From: Hyperoodon ampullatus
Taxonomy: Eukaryota; Chordata; Mammalia; Artiodactyla; Ziphiidae
Length of the DNA stretch: 64,000 nucleotides
Assembly (NCBI GenBank): GCA_949752795.1
Contig: OX457074.1
Coordinates: forward strand, 6,647,527 to 6,711,526
Direction of reading: 5' to 3'
How positions within the stretch are numbered: position 1 is the stretch's first letter; each line of letters begins with the position of its first letter. A program made the position numbers and the translations under genes. This document shows, piece by piece, positions 14,881 through 25,922 of the stretch. The notes below the pieces were generated by a model. It did not search any database. It was not told where the DNA came from and was given only the letters and a program-made list of their open reading frames with translations.

Positions 14881-17363
14881 CCAGCCGGAGAGTGACAGAG
14901 GGAAGGGGTGGGGGAGTGGAGGGACAGGAGGGGAGGGTGCGAGGGAGGGGCTCCTGCTCTGCTGGGAAGCCACGGTTGCCGGGCCCAGTCTCCCCTCTCC
15001 AGGAAGGCGCTGTCTGTTCCCCGGTTTCCCCACCCCAACCACCGGTGGAAAGCACAGGGCACTTCTTCCCCGAAGGTATGGGGACAGGGGGAGGGTGTCA
15101 GGGGGCCTAGTGCCTCTTATACCGAAGCGAAGAGTTGACCCTGCCTACAGAGGCCTCCAGGACAGGAGGTGCTTCCAGCCCCTTCTCTGCCTGCCAGAAA
15201 ATTCTTCTTCTGAACTTTGAAGCCCTGCCTCAGGGCTTGCTGCCGCAGGGGGCCCGTTCTCCTATCTAGCCTTACGTATCCTCTGCCCCCATCCCCTTTT
15301 ATTTACCTCCTTTTGCTGCAGGGGAAACCGAGGCTCAGAGAAGGGGAAGGGAGCGCAGGTGGCTTGCAGTTCAGTACCTGGACTGCCGGACCTGCTACCT
15401 GGGCGATGCCAGGAAGCGGGGAAGGGGTGTTCATCGGTCACCGAGAACTTCTGACGCCCCTCATCCGCCCGCACCCTTCCCTCCCACCCACCCATCTTTT
15501 CTCTTCTGATTTGGCTCCTTCCTCCTCCGCCTCTTCCTGAAACCTGCGGGCTCCTAACTCACCTGAGCACCTGGTGCCGGGAGGGGGGTGGAATGCCGGA
15601 GAGGAGACAGCCAAGCCACAGCTGGATCCGGTCTCGCATTCCAAGCCCGGGTCCCAGCGCTAGCCCCCCACCCCCTCAGCATCCTGTCTCCACCAGACAA
15701 TAACCCGTAATCTCTGCAGCAGCCAGTTCTCAAGCTGCAAAGAAGGTCTGGGGAGGGGGTGGCGGCGGCAGCCCCTGAGAACAGGTTTGTTAGGAAGAGG
15801 CTCTGTGGGGGAAAGGACTTGCTGGTGTGGGGAGAGGACGGAAACTCAAGCCCAGAGCTAATTAACCCACCCGGAGACACAGACGGAACCTTTGTCTTCT
15901 GCGGGGGCAGGGATCTGAGCTAAGCCCCCTAAGTTCCACCCAGGCAGCCTTGCCTTTCCTGGTGGCCCCTGGGGGGAGGTGCTGATGGTCAGGTTCACAT
16001 CTGTGAGGGGGTGAGTGAGGGCACCGCCATCACCTGCCACTTAAGGGGAACCGCAGGAGGCACTGGTTAGACCCCCAAGAACTTCTTAGTGGCTTTGGGG
16101 GAGCCAAGGTGAAGCAGGCATCCAGAGGCCTCGGGATGGGCTGGGAGGGGCACTGAGGAGGAACTGGAAATCCAGGGAGATACTGAAGCCATGAGGGGGA
16201 CAGGCTGGAGGGCTTCCGGGGCCTCCTGATGGGACTGAAATTAATCCATCTGCAGGGAGTGGAGGGTGAAGAGCTCATCAAGCCAGTGACTCAGGTGTGA
16301 CCCAAGCTCAAGGCCTTTGATCTCTGGGGCTCAGAATGCAGCCAGAGGCTTCTGCAGTCAAAGACTAGGAGAGGAGATGGAGGGACTGATTAGAACGGGA
16401 TCTAGGAGAGGTCTGAGGGCGCAGGGCAGGGGACAGCCTCCATCTGCCACTCTGATGCCTTCCCGTCCCCAAAGGCACAGGGGTGTCTGGTACAGCTGCA
16501 GCCGTCTTTGCCCTGAAATCCAATATAGTCTGACTCCGTCTCCACTTTCTTGTCCCCCTTAGTGTCTACCCTGTGCTCCCCATCCAAGTCCCCTCTGGCC
16601 ATTTCGGTAAGCCAGAGCTTAAGTCATTTTTGAAATCTTCTCTCCTCTCTGGTGTCATGTTGCAATGGTGGGGAACAGGGTATGTGCCCTAAATTGGGCA
16701 GCTGGGTCAGTCCTGCCAAGAGACAGGGGGAGGAGCCAGTTGGATTTAGAAGGCTCCCCTCCCTGTCCCTAGCCAGCCTAAGCAGAGTGGGAGATGGCTG
16801 GCATCTCCCCATTTTTCAGTTGAGGACACCAAGGCATGGGTTCTGAGCACTTGAACTGCCTGTCATGGGAGCTGGTCTGCCTGCGCTGGGCCATTCCTCC
16901 TCCTCATTCCTGAAACATTAAGGCTCTCTCTCTCTTAATGTATGCTGTTCTCCTCAGCAGCAAGGTGAGGAAGGCACATGAGAGACAGGATTTAGAGTCA
17001 GAGATGCTGGGATCTGAACCTGGCTGTGGCCTTAGGCCTGTTGCTTACACTCTCTGAGTTCTAGTATCTCAGTTTCTGAAGTGAGGGCTGAATGCCAGTC
17101 AGCTACGCCCGGGGATGGCTGGGTGAGGAGGGAATGCTGTACTGCTTGTGGAAGTGCTTTGCAAGCAGTTCATCTCCTAAGCACATGCTCATTGGCCCTG
17201 GGGGTAGGTCACAGCTCTTTCCCCAAGGTCCAGGTCCTGCTGTCCGTCCCCCAAGCCCGGTGCTGGCGCAATATCCACACTAGAGGTTGGAGGTAGGAGG
17301 GTTGAGGCAGTAAACCTTTCTCTCTGCAGATGTTCAAGAACTACCTAAAATTGTTTAGGGATA

Positions 17364-17419
17364 TGCGCACGCACGCGCGCGCGCGCGTGCGTGCGTGCGT
17401 GCGTGCGTGTGTGTGTGTG
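17364..17419. repeat. alternating GC/CA/GT microsatellite
   Basis: A run of strictly alternating purine and pyrimidine: GCGCACGCACGCGCGC, then GTGC units, then (GT)n. Such tracts readily adopt Z-DNA. It is intronic to ZNF385C. Confidence 0.85.
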
Positions 17420-18311
17420 ATGGTCAATAGGGTCATTGAGTTCAGCCACACTGAGGCGGAGGTTCCTGGTGCCCACACCTCCCATGGGGGGCAGGTAGGG
17501 TGAAAGATGGCTCATTCCTGAAGCATGAAAGGGTCTGCTGTGTGGGAGACAGATCGGGAGGAGGGCAGGTGGGGGAATGACCTGGAGAAGGGGCTGGGGA
17601 AGGGTGCGGTTCCTGCTGTTTCCGCATCCTGTGCTGTTTCCCCTTCCTAGGTGTTCCAGGCTGACTCATGGTGGGCAGCTGGGTGAGGCTGAGTAAGGAG
17701 GCCTCTGACGCAGGCATTGGTGAGGAAGCTGAGAGAGGGGAGAGCTGCCCCCCATATCTCCCTCCCACAGACGGCCTCAGGGACAGGATCCTCCAGACAG
17801 GATCCCGCCTCACTGCCTGTGACGGCCTGTCACTGCAAGGCGCCAGCCCCCCAGACCCCTAATCAGAGTGACAGCTCCAGGAGGCCTCCCAGAAAGGGAG
17901 CCTCGAAGGGGCATGACTGGGCCGTCACCCCCACCACTTCAGCGCCCTCCCAGGGAACGGGCGGCCCTCCTGGCTGCCACAGGACTGAGATCTCAGGTGT
18001 CCAGGAACAAAGCCGTGCGTTAAGGGCTCCTTTGCCTCAAGCCTCCTGAAAGTAGACTGTGACTCTCCATTTCCGGAGGTGCCCCCGTCAGCCGTGCCCT
18101 CAGGGCTCTCTGCTCCCGGTCCGGCCTCCTCAGGCGGACTTCCTCACGACTGAGGTCCCCAGCCCCTCACCCCTGGGGGAAGTTGTTAGCATTGGGCTGC
18201 CTCTCCCACCCGCAACTCCCTGAGGGCCAAGGAGACAGGAGAGTCTATGGAGGGGGGTGCTTTGCTGGGGGGTCAAGACCTGAAGTAGAGTCAAAGATAA
18301 CCAGGCCAAGG

Positions 18312-18430
18312 GACTTCCCTGGCAGTCCAGTGGTTAAGACTCCGTGCTTCCAATGCAGGGGGCGCGGGTTTGATCCCTGGTCAGGGAACTATGATCTCAC
18401 GTGCCTCTTGGTGTGGCCAAAAAAAAAAAG
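18312..18430 (+). mobile_element. CHR SINE, short form, with target-site duplication
   Basis: Starts GGGACTTCCCTGGCAGTCC and ends in an A-tail. AGATAACCAGGCCAA precedes it and AGATAACTAGGCCAA follows it. Confidence 0.85.
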
Positions 18431-19493
18431 ATAACTAGGCCAATGGAACACAGGTTCTCCGCTGGAGCCCCGGGATTCCAGGGTTCCCAGAAATCTGAGG
18501 ATGCAACATCCTCGCTCTAGTCACAGCCATCACCCCCCGGCCCAGCATGCTCCCACAGTGCCGCTCACTCCTCTTAGCATGGCGGTGGGGAAGGTCTGGC
18601 CCCGTGGCTATCTTTCCCTCCAGACCGTGAATGCCCAGCACTGCTCAGTACAGAATCCCGGCATCCTGCACGGGGCCAGCGCAGGGCTGGAAGGCTGGTG
18701 ATGCAGGACAGGTGACTGGAGGGCCAATGACTTACGAGGTGTTGTTTAACAATCTCGGGGGGGAGTACCAGGCATCGTGTCTCCTGGTGACCCCCCCCCC
18801 CAAACCTATCCTGTACTCGGGGGATAAGGACTGTGAGAAAAGGGAAGCCAAGTGAAGGGGGACCCCATCCCTCTGGGCAGCCTGTCTGTGGCCACCAGCG
18901 TCTGGTGCTGCTGTCCTTTTTCTCACACCCCACCTGCTCTCTCCACACTGGGATGGTGGGTGGGGGAGAGAAGGAAGGACCACTGCCCGGAAGGAAGGCC
19001 TGAAAAGCCAGAGTTAGAGGGGAGCAGGGGTGGGACCAAGTCCTCTGGTCACAGGAATGGGCTTCCCCACCCACCCTTGCCTCCCTCTCAGCGCCCCCTT
19101 TCTGATAACGGAACTGTCCATCACAGCATCCCCTAAGCCAGAGTCATCCTTGGCAGCTCCCTTCCCCTCGGCCCCACATCCTGTCAGTCACCAAGTCCTG
19201 CAGAAAAGACCCCGGAATCTGGTTCCACCATCCTACCCCCTTCCTTCTCATGTACCCCCAAGACTTACCCTTCCCCCTCACCAGAGACCTCTAAAAACAC
19301 TAACTACTCCTGCTCAAAACACTTCAGTGATGCCCGTCACCTTCAGGACAAAGGCCAGATGCCCAGCTTGGCTTTGAGGACTTCACAGGCAGCCCCTGCT
19401 CACCTCCTGCCACGCCAGCCACTTGCCCAGCCCAGCACCGCCTGCTGTTCCTGCAAAGCCATGGCCTCAGGCCTGGGTGCATTTGCTCTAGCT

Positions 19494-20453
19494 CAGGGGT
19501 CCCCAACCCCCGGGCCGCAGACTGGTATTGGTCCGTGGCCTGTTAGGAACAAGGCCGCACAGCAGGAGGTGAGCGGTGGGCTAGTGAACGAAGCTTCATC
19601 TGTATTTACAGCCACTCCCTATCGCTTGCATTACCACCTGAGCTCCGCCTCCTGTCAGATCAGCTGCAGCGGCATTAGATTCTCATAGGAGCGCGAAGCC
19701 TACTGTGAAGTGCGCGTGGGAGGGATCTAGGCTGTGCGCTCCTTATGAGAATCTAATGCCTGATGATCTGAGGTGGAGCTGAGGCGGTGACGCTAGCCCT
19801 GGGGGGCGGCTGCAAATACAGATCATCATTAGCAGAGAGGCTTGACGGCACAGAGACCACAATAAATCAATTGCCTGCAGACTCATATCAAAACCCTATC
19901 AGTGGGCTTCCCTCGTGGTGCAGCAGTTAAGAATCTGCCTGCCAACGCAAGGGACACAGGTTCGAGCCCTGGCCTGGGAAGATCCCACATGCCACGGAGC
20001 AACTAAGCCTGTGCACCACAACTACTGAGCCCACGTGCCACAACTACTGAAGCCTGCACGCCTAGAGCCTGTGCTCCGCAACAAGAGAAGCCACGACAAT
20101 GCGAAGCCCACGCGCCGCAACAAAGAGTAGCCCCCGCTCGCGGCAACTAGAGAAAGCCTGCACACAGCAACAAAGACCCAACACAGCCAAAATAAATAAA
20201 TTAAAAAACAAAACAAAACCCCTATCGGTGAGTGGCAAGTGAAAACAAGCTCAGGGCTCCCACTGACTCTGCATTATGGTGGGTTGTATAATTATTTCAT
20301 TATATATCTCAATGTAATAATAATAGAAATAAAGTGCACAATAAATGTAATGCACTTGAATCATTCCAAAACCATTCCCCCAGCCCCCCAGTCCGTGGAA
20401 AAATTGTCTTCCAAGAAACCGGTCCCTGGTGCCAAAAAGATTGGAGACCACTG
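19494..20453. mobile_element. MER1-type hAT-Charlie element with a nested SINE
   Basis: Starts CAGGGGTCCCCAACCCCCGG and ends GCCAAAAAGATTGGAGACCACTG, the MER1 family termini. It is flanked by a perfect 8 bp duplication, CTCTAGCT at 19486-19493 and 20454-20461, which is the length hAT elements produce. It is interrupted by a full CHR SINE at 19915-20218. It is non-autonomous, with no transposase frame. Confidence 0.88.
19915..20218 (+). mobile_element. full-length CHR SINE inside MER1
   Basis: A complete CHR-2-type unit from GGCTTCCCTCGTGGTGC to the (AAATAAA)n tail. CCCTATCAGTG before it and CCCTATCGGTG after it are its target duplication, showing insertion after MER1 was in place. Confidence 0.9.
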
Positions 20454-20684
20454 CTCTAGCTGCTCTAGCTGTCTCCCTGCCTGGGAGACAAGATCCACCA
20501 AGATCCACCTTCAGTGTCATTTCTCTGAAGCGTTCCCTGACTTCTGTCAATTCACCTCTCCCTCCCACTTCTCAAAGGAGCCCATCCCCACATCTATGAA
20601 GCCTGCTGTTATCTTGGACAAACTTGTCTGCATGTAGTTATCTAGACAGTTCTTTTCTGACAGGCAGCTCTGTTGCCTTTTAAA

Positions 20685-21105
20685 AACACAAATTCCCAGA
20701 CAAATGCTGTATGTTCTCACTTACATGCAGAATCTAAAAAAGCTGAACTCATAGACATAGAGAGTAGAATGGTGGTTGCCAGGGGCTGGTGGTGGGGGAA
20801 ATGGGGAGATGCCGGTCAAAGGGTACAAAGTCCCAGCTGTAAGATAAATACGATCTAGGGATCTGATGCACAGCTTGGTGGCTATAATTAGCAGTACTGC
20901 CTTATACTCTTGAAAGTTGTTAAGAAAGTAAATCTTAACTGTTATCTGTACACATACGCTCAGAATTATGTGAGGGGATGGAGGTGTTAACTAGCCTTAC
21001 TGTGGTAATCATTTCACGATATATACATGTATCAAATCATCACACTGTACCCCTTAAATTTACATTTGTTATATGTCAGTAATATCTCAATAAAGAAAAA
21101 GTACA
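20685..21105 (+). mobile_element. L1 3' end
   Basis: An L1 3' UTR fragment with the typical words GTGGTTGCCAGGGGCTGG, GTACCCCTTAAATTTACA and a final AATATCTCAATAAAG. There is no ORF2 sequence. Confidence 0.7.
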
Positions 21106-21111
21106 AAAAAA

Positions 21112-21210
21112 GAAAAAATACTACAAGGTCCTACTGTATAGCACAGGGAAATATACTCAATATTCAATATTTTGTAACAACCTAAAAGGGAAAAGAATCT
21201 GAAAAAGAAC

Positions 21211-21258
<48 letters not shown>

Positions 21259-21345
21259 GAATCACTGTGCTGTACCCCTGAAACTAACACAACGTTGTAC
21301 ATCAACTCTACTTCGATAGAAAATAAATAAATAAATAAAAATATG
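21112..21345 (+). mobile_element. second L1 3' end with an (AT)n tract
   Basis: A tandem L1 3' tail (TACAAGGTCCTACTGTATAG, AACACAACGTTGTACATCAA, A-rich end) of the younger cetartiodactyl type. It contains an (AT)n microsatellite at about 21210-21256. Confidence 0.7.
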
Positions 21346-21932
21346 AATACCCCCAATCAGCAGCTTGCACATGGTAAGCTGTCTGTAAGTATCTGATGAA
21401 TTAATGAATGACTTTTGAACACACTCACACACACACACTCCAGAAACATCCATACAGTTGAATATGCTCTTATTCAGAGTCACATCCTGGGGTCCAGCCC
21501 CAAGTGCTCAGGTGGGGAAGATGGTACCAGCCATTAGAGCACTCCCTGCTTTGCTTATGCAGTGACCTCTGCCTGCGAGGTCCCTTCTCTTCTCACCCCT
21601 GTTCCGAAGCTCACTGCAGCCCCCCTCCTTCGGGAGGCCTTTCGTGGTACCCCCAGGTAGAATCGCCCTTTCTCCTTTGTACCCCTGGGGGCATGTCCCA
21701 TGTAGCACCCACAACACTCATCTGCTCATTTCGTGTCTGTCTCGGCCTAAAAGACAGTTTCAGTCTTGGGGGCCGCGGGGGAAGGAGTAAGACCGGAACG
21801 TCTCCAGGCCCCAGCACAGTGCGGGGAACACAGACGGCATCCCATAAACACTCACCCAAACAACAGGCAGCCCTCAGGAGGTCAGAGTGTAGCCCTCTGG
21901 CAAAGCTACCAACCTGAGCTGCAGGGTATGTG

Positions 21933-22081
21933 TGCAGGGCACATGCTTCTGGTGGCCGCCCCCAGGAACCAGGCAGAAGTTCCGGCCCTTCCTGACTCTC
22001 ACGCTGGGCCTGGTTCATCACCTGTTTCCCCTGCCGGCCAGCAGCCTGCTGCTCCTGGTCTCTCCCATGACTCCCATGTGC
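21933..22081 (+). repeat. 149 bp segment duplicated in inverted orientation at 25308-25456
   Basis: Read on the plus strand, this segment matches the minus strand of 25308-25456 across its full length with only about five mismatches (for example CACATGC against CATATGC and CCGCC against CCACC). Similarity stops abruptly at both ends. Confidence 0.85.
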
Positions 22082-22654
22082 CTGTCAGCTGGAATCATCC
22101 TCACGAATCCATTCACCCACTTTGCCCAGAATCTGCCTTGCAGTCAGCGGTCCTCTTGCAGCCCAACCTCTGCAGAGTCATGCCAGCCAGGGAGAGGCCG
22201 AAATCCTGGCCAGGAGTCCAGTGGCCAAAGGGAGAGGGGCTTCTCCCCGCTCTTCCCCTGACCACCTCTCAGCCCTTAGCTGGAGTGTCGTGCACTTCGC
22301 TGACCCTGGCCTTCAGAGACCAGAGCTGGAGCCCGGGACGCCCCGTAGGTGAGGCCCTTATCTCGAAAACTATCTGCCAGGGGGCTCCTGGTTGGAGAAA
22401 TGCTGCTTAGGGGGCCTGGTCCTAAAAGACCCCACAGGGAGAGCCCCAGATCCAGAGGAGGCCTCAGACCTCAGGCCCTGAGAGACCCCATAGAGGGCTG
22501 TCAAGATGCAAAAAAACTTTGACGGCATCTGGGGAACTTCAGACTCTAAGACCCCATTCAGACCAAAAGACCCCACAGAGAGAGGCCACAGACCCAGAGC
22601 CCCCCACAGGGGCCCAGAACCCAATCTGTGGGAGCAGCGCCCCTCCACACTGAC
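22082..22654. other. ZNF385C intron beside the zinc-finger exon
   Basis: Sequence downstream (minus sense) of the zinc-finger exon. Repeated phrases such as GACCCCACAG/AAGACCCCA at 22425-22580 suggest a small degenerate tandem duplication. No exon is recognised. Confidence 0.5.
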
Positions 22655-22906
22655 CTGGCCCCAGGGGTGTCTTTCCCAAGCTGAGCTGCCGCAGGCGCCT
22701 CTGGTGGGCCCGCCCCCCACAGTGCACCTGGGCCTGGGCTGCCGAGTTCAGCTGGATGTTGCAGACGTCGCAGAGGGTGTACGACGGCCGTTTTCTTTCC
22801 CGCTTGGGCTTAGGTGGTTCTGGAGGCCGAGGGGGGCACTCAGCAGCTCCAGATCCGGGGGGCTCCTTCTCACCCGGGGGAGATGGGCTCAGTGGCCGCT
22901 TCATAC
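22655..22906 (-). CDS. ZNF385C: ZNF385C N-terminal zinc-finger exon
   Basis: This 252 bp minus-strand exon encodes a proline- and lysine-rich N-terminus beginning MKRPLSPSPPGEKEPP, then a basic stretch KPKRERKRP, then a U1/matrin-type zinc finger with C45 and C48, a 12-residue spacer, H61 and H67. The motif CNIQLNSAAQAQVH is shared with ZNF385B and other family members. The acceptor is CTGCCCAG at 22907 and the donor CCAG|GTCAGT at 22654. The exon opens with GT before the ATG at 22904-22902. It can therefore supply the start codon itself or be read through from a phase-1 upstream exon. It ends in phase 1, matching the exon at 1723-1871. Fingers of this class usually bind structured RNA or DNA, but no target is known from sequence. 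The frame is intact. Confidence 0.92.
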
Positions 22907-23471
22907 CTGGGCAGATCGGGAGACAAGTAAACAAAGGCGAGTGCAATGAATACACAGACGGAGCAAGAGGGCTTCGGGACCCAGAGATGCCTGTGCCCCG
23001 TATCCCAGCTGAAATTCCCTGCCCTTCTGAGAGCCCCAACCCGAGGATGGCAAAAGGGAGCAGAAGGCGGGCTGTCTTAAACAAAGCAGCAGTAAAATGC
23101 GGGGGTATCTGGAAGAGTGTCAGAAACGGCCACACACTGGGTGGCCGACACCTGAGGGCTCAGAGCAAAGCGCTCAGAGGGAGAGCGGGACTCTCAGAAA
23201 GCGGGCGACGTGGAGGGAGAGCCAGCAGAGAGGCTAGTGGAGACACCAGCCTGGCCCAAGGCAGGCCAGGTGCTGACAGTGCTGGGACAGGCAGGCCTGT
23301 GGTGCCTGCTGCAGATGCAGGCGCTGCCCGCCAGAGGATGACTGCAGAAACCCAACCACCTCGTGCCCAGTGCTGGTGACATGCACAAACGGCGACAGGG
23401 TGTGAAGCCATGCCCACCCCTGCCCCACGTGGCTCCCGATGCCCCCTGCTGTTAGGGCAACAGTTGGCGTT

Positions 23472-23534
23472 TACACACACACACACACACACACGCACGC
23501 ACGCACGCACGCGCGCGCGCGCGCGCGCGCGCGC
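23472..23534. repeat. (CA)n(CACG)n(CG)n alternating tract
   Basis: About 62 bp of strict purine-pyrimidine alternation passing from CA through CACG to a pure CG run of about 24 bp. It is a strong Z-DNA-type sequence, and a CG run this long is uncommon in mammals. It lies about 570 bp upstream (minus sense) of the zinc-finger exon. Confidence 0.88.
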
Positions 23535-23892
23535 TGGGCCCTGCAGAGCATGCGCATCACCCCTCCAGGCATCACCCCTCCAGGCCCCTCCCCTTCTCCT
23601 TTCTGACTCACTTCTCTGAACCTTTCCCACCGGACTTTTCTGCCTCTAACTGGCTCTATTCTGCCCCATGACCTTCCTCAGACTGAGCTGGGTTGATTTT
23701 CACTTTCTTCCTGAATCTGTGTGCATGCTTCCTGCCTCTGCTTCAGATTGGGTATTTCCCGAGGGCAGGCCTGGTGTCCTCCTCACCAGGACAGAGAATT
23801 CCTGAGGTCAGGGACCGTGTCTCTCGCTCATAGTGGGGGAGCCCCAAGGCTAGGGCCTGAGTGAGGAGTGACTGAGCCCATTTCTCTTGTAT

Positions 23893-24437
23893 GGGCTGAA
23901 TTATGTCTGGTGACCCCCATCCTGCCCCCTCCCCACAAATTCATATGTTGAAGTCCTAACTCTTAGCATCTCACAATGTGATTGTATTTGGAGAGAGGGT
24001 CTTTAAGGCGGTAATTAAGTTAAGGTGAGGTCATTAGGGTGGTCCCTAATCCAATATGGCTGTTGTCCTTGTAAGAAGAGGAAATTTTGGGAATTCCCTG
24101 GCAGTCCAGTGGTTAGGGCTCCATGCTCTCACTACCGAGGGCCCGGGTTAGATCCCTGGTTGGGGAATTAAGATCCCACAAGCTGTGTGGCAGGGCCAAA
24201 AAAAAAAAAGAAAGAAAAGGAAATTTGGACACAGACATTTACAGAGAGAAGACCATGGGAAGACACAGGGAGAAGATGGCCATCTGCAAGCAAAAGAACA
24301 GGCCTTAGAAGAAACCAACTCTGCCTACACCTTGAGCCCAAACTCCTATACTCCAGAATTGGGAGAAAACAAATTTTTGGTATTTAAGCCACTCAGTCTG
24401 TGGGTCTTTGTTACGGCAGCCTAAGCAAACCAATACA
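23893..24437 (+). mobile_element. MaLR-like LTR interrupted by a CHR SINE
   Basis: Shows the series AAATTCATATGTTGAAGTCC, GGTAATTAAGTTAAGGTGAG, AAGACACAGGGAGAAGATGG and GGTCTTTGTTACGGCAGCC, typical of ERVL-MaLR-type LTRs. A short CHR SINE (about 24089-24208) sits inside, with GGAAATTT on both sides. The subfamily is not certain. Confidence 0.6.
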
Positions 24438-24751
24438 TCCTCCTAAAAGACATTTCCTGTGTCTTTAGACTTGTGTTCATTTTGCAAATTAGACCCAGTG
24501 AAGTCAAGTGATGCCATAACGTTCCCATAAGGCCACACGTCTAGTAGTGGAGCCCACATCTGAACAAAGAAAATTAATTTCTCAAGTTCACAGCCAAGAA
24601 CCTTGCCTGCAGTCCCTGGACCCCACCCCCTGCTCTTCGTAAGCTGCTTGTCACTTTTGCAGGCAATGTTCCCACAAAATGGGCTGTCATGACGTGTGTG
24701 GGGACTGTGAGTGAATGGAACAGAGGGGCACAGTAATTAAGAGCACGAGCT

Positions 24752-25090
24752 CTGGGACTTCCCTGGTGGCACAGTGGTTAAGAATCCGCCTACCAATGCG
24801 GGGGACACGGGTTCGAGCCCTGGTCCGGGAATATCCCACGTCCCGCGGGGCAACTAAGCCCATATGCCACAACTACTGAGCCCGCGAGCCACAACTACTG
24901 AGCCCATGCACCACAGCTACTGAAGCCCACGCGCCTAGAGCCTGTGCTCCGCAACGAGAAGCCACTGCAATGAGAAGCCCGCGCACCACAACAAAGAGTA
25001 GCTCCCACTAGTCACAACTAGAGGAAGCCTGCGTGCAGCAACGAAGACCCAATGCAGCCAAAAATTTTAAAAATTAAAATTAAAAAAATT
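24752..25090 (+). mobile_element. full-length CHR SINE
   Basis: Complete unit starting GGGACTTCCCTGGTGGCAC, with the multi-part AACTACTGAGCCC tail region. AAGAGCACGAGCTCT before it and AAGAGCACAAGCTCT after it are the target duplication. Confidence 0.88.
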
Positions 25091-25094
25091 AAAA

Positions 25095-25300
25095 TTGAGA
25101 AAAAAGAGCACAAGCTCTATATTGACCCCCACCTGGTTTCACATCTCAGCTCTGTCACTTATTGGTTGTGTGACCTGAGCCTCAGTCCTCTCATCTGTTT
25201 ATCTGTAAAATGGGGGTGATGAGGAACAGCTCCCAAGTCATAAGGGCACTGTGAGGATTAGACAAGCTGATCTATATAAAACGCCTCTCAGGGTCCTATG
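25095..25300 (+). repeat. MIR SINE
   Basis: MIR core words CTCTGTCACTTATTGGTTGT, CATCTGTTTATCTGTAAAAT and ACTGTGAGGATTAGAC in order. Confidence 0.75.
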
Positions 25301-25307
25301 AACGTCA

Positions 25308-25456
25308 GCACATGGGAGTCATGGGAGAGACCAGGAGCAGCAGGCTGCTGGCCGGCAGGGGAAACAGGTTATGAACCAGGCCCAGTGTGAGAGGCAGGAA
25401 GGGCCGGAACTTCTGCCTGGTTCCTGGGGGTGGCCACCAGAAGCATATGCCCTGCA
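25308..25456 (-). repeat. inverted copy of 21933-22081, joined to an LTR
   Basis: Partner of the segment at 21933-22081, in opposite orientation and about 97 percent identical by eye. It directly abuts the retroviral LTR-like sequence to its right, so it may be the outer part of that LTR or an unrelated duplicate. Confidence 0.8.
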
Positions 25457-25768
25457 GACGCCCACCTGGGCAACAGGACCTGTCCCAAATAAGGAAAGGC
25501 ATATGCCCTGTCCCACTCCCACCCTATAGAAGGAAGGTATATGTGCCTCGACCAATCAGTAAAGGAAATTTTCACCTCGGACCATTCTTTTGTTTTCTGG
25601 CTATAAAAACTGATCAATAGCACATGTTCGGGCTCGACTCTCCCAGACTACTAGGAAGTCGGCCCGCTGTTCTGGCAGTGACCCTTCCCTCTAATAAATT
25701 CTATCTTCTTTACATTCTGCTTTGTGTCTGGAAATTCTTTTCCAACCTGCGTTCAGACCACGACAGCA
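25457..25768 (+). mobile_element. solo endogenous retrovirus LTR
   Basis: It has the order of an LTR: a CCAAT box (25552-25556), a TATAAAA box (25602-25608) and an AATAAA polyadenylation signal (25693-25698) followed by a T-rich stretch. The start TTCGGGCTCGACTCTCCCAG resembles gammaretroviral-type R regions. No gag, pol or env is present, so it is a solo LTR. The left boundary is uncertain because of the adjoining inverted segment. Confidence 0.6.
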
Positions 25769-25922
25769 TGGAACAGACTTCCTTTCAGCCCTCAGAAGGA
25801 ACTAATCCTGATGACACTGATTTTAGACTTCCAGCCTCCAGAACTGCGAGACAAGACATTTCTATTGTTTAGGCCACCTGGCTTGTAGTGCTTTGTTATG
25901 GCAGCCCTAGAAAACGAATACA
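25762..25922 (+). mobile_element. 3' piece of a MaLR-like LTR
   Basis: Matches the 3' end of the element at 23893-24437 (GACTTCCAGCCTCCAGAACT, CTTTGTTATGGCAGCCCTAG). Only this end is present, on the right side of the solo LTR. Confidence 0.55.

Larger units (their letters stand above)
14881..19493. other. ZNF385C intron, mostly unique sequence
   Basis: GC-rich intron with no recognised exon. It contains an alternating purine-pyrimidine tract (17364-17419) and one CHR SINE (18312-18430), both described separately. Other short open frames here have no family resemblance. Confidence 0.5.

Noticed and set aside
23160..23630. Minus-strand frame rich in alternating Ala-Arg and Cys-Val
   Set aside because: The repeats come from the CG and CA microsatellite; no gene signals are present.
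25457..25768. Coding provirus next to the LTR
   Set aside because: No gag, pol or env-like sequence lies on either side; it is a solo LTR.
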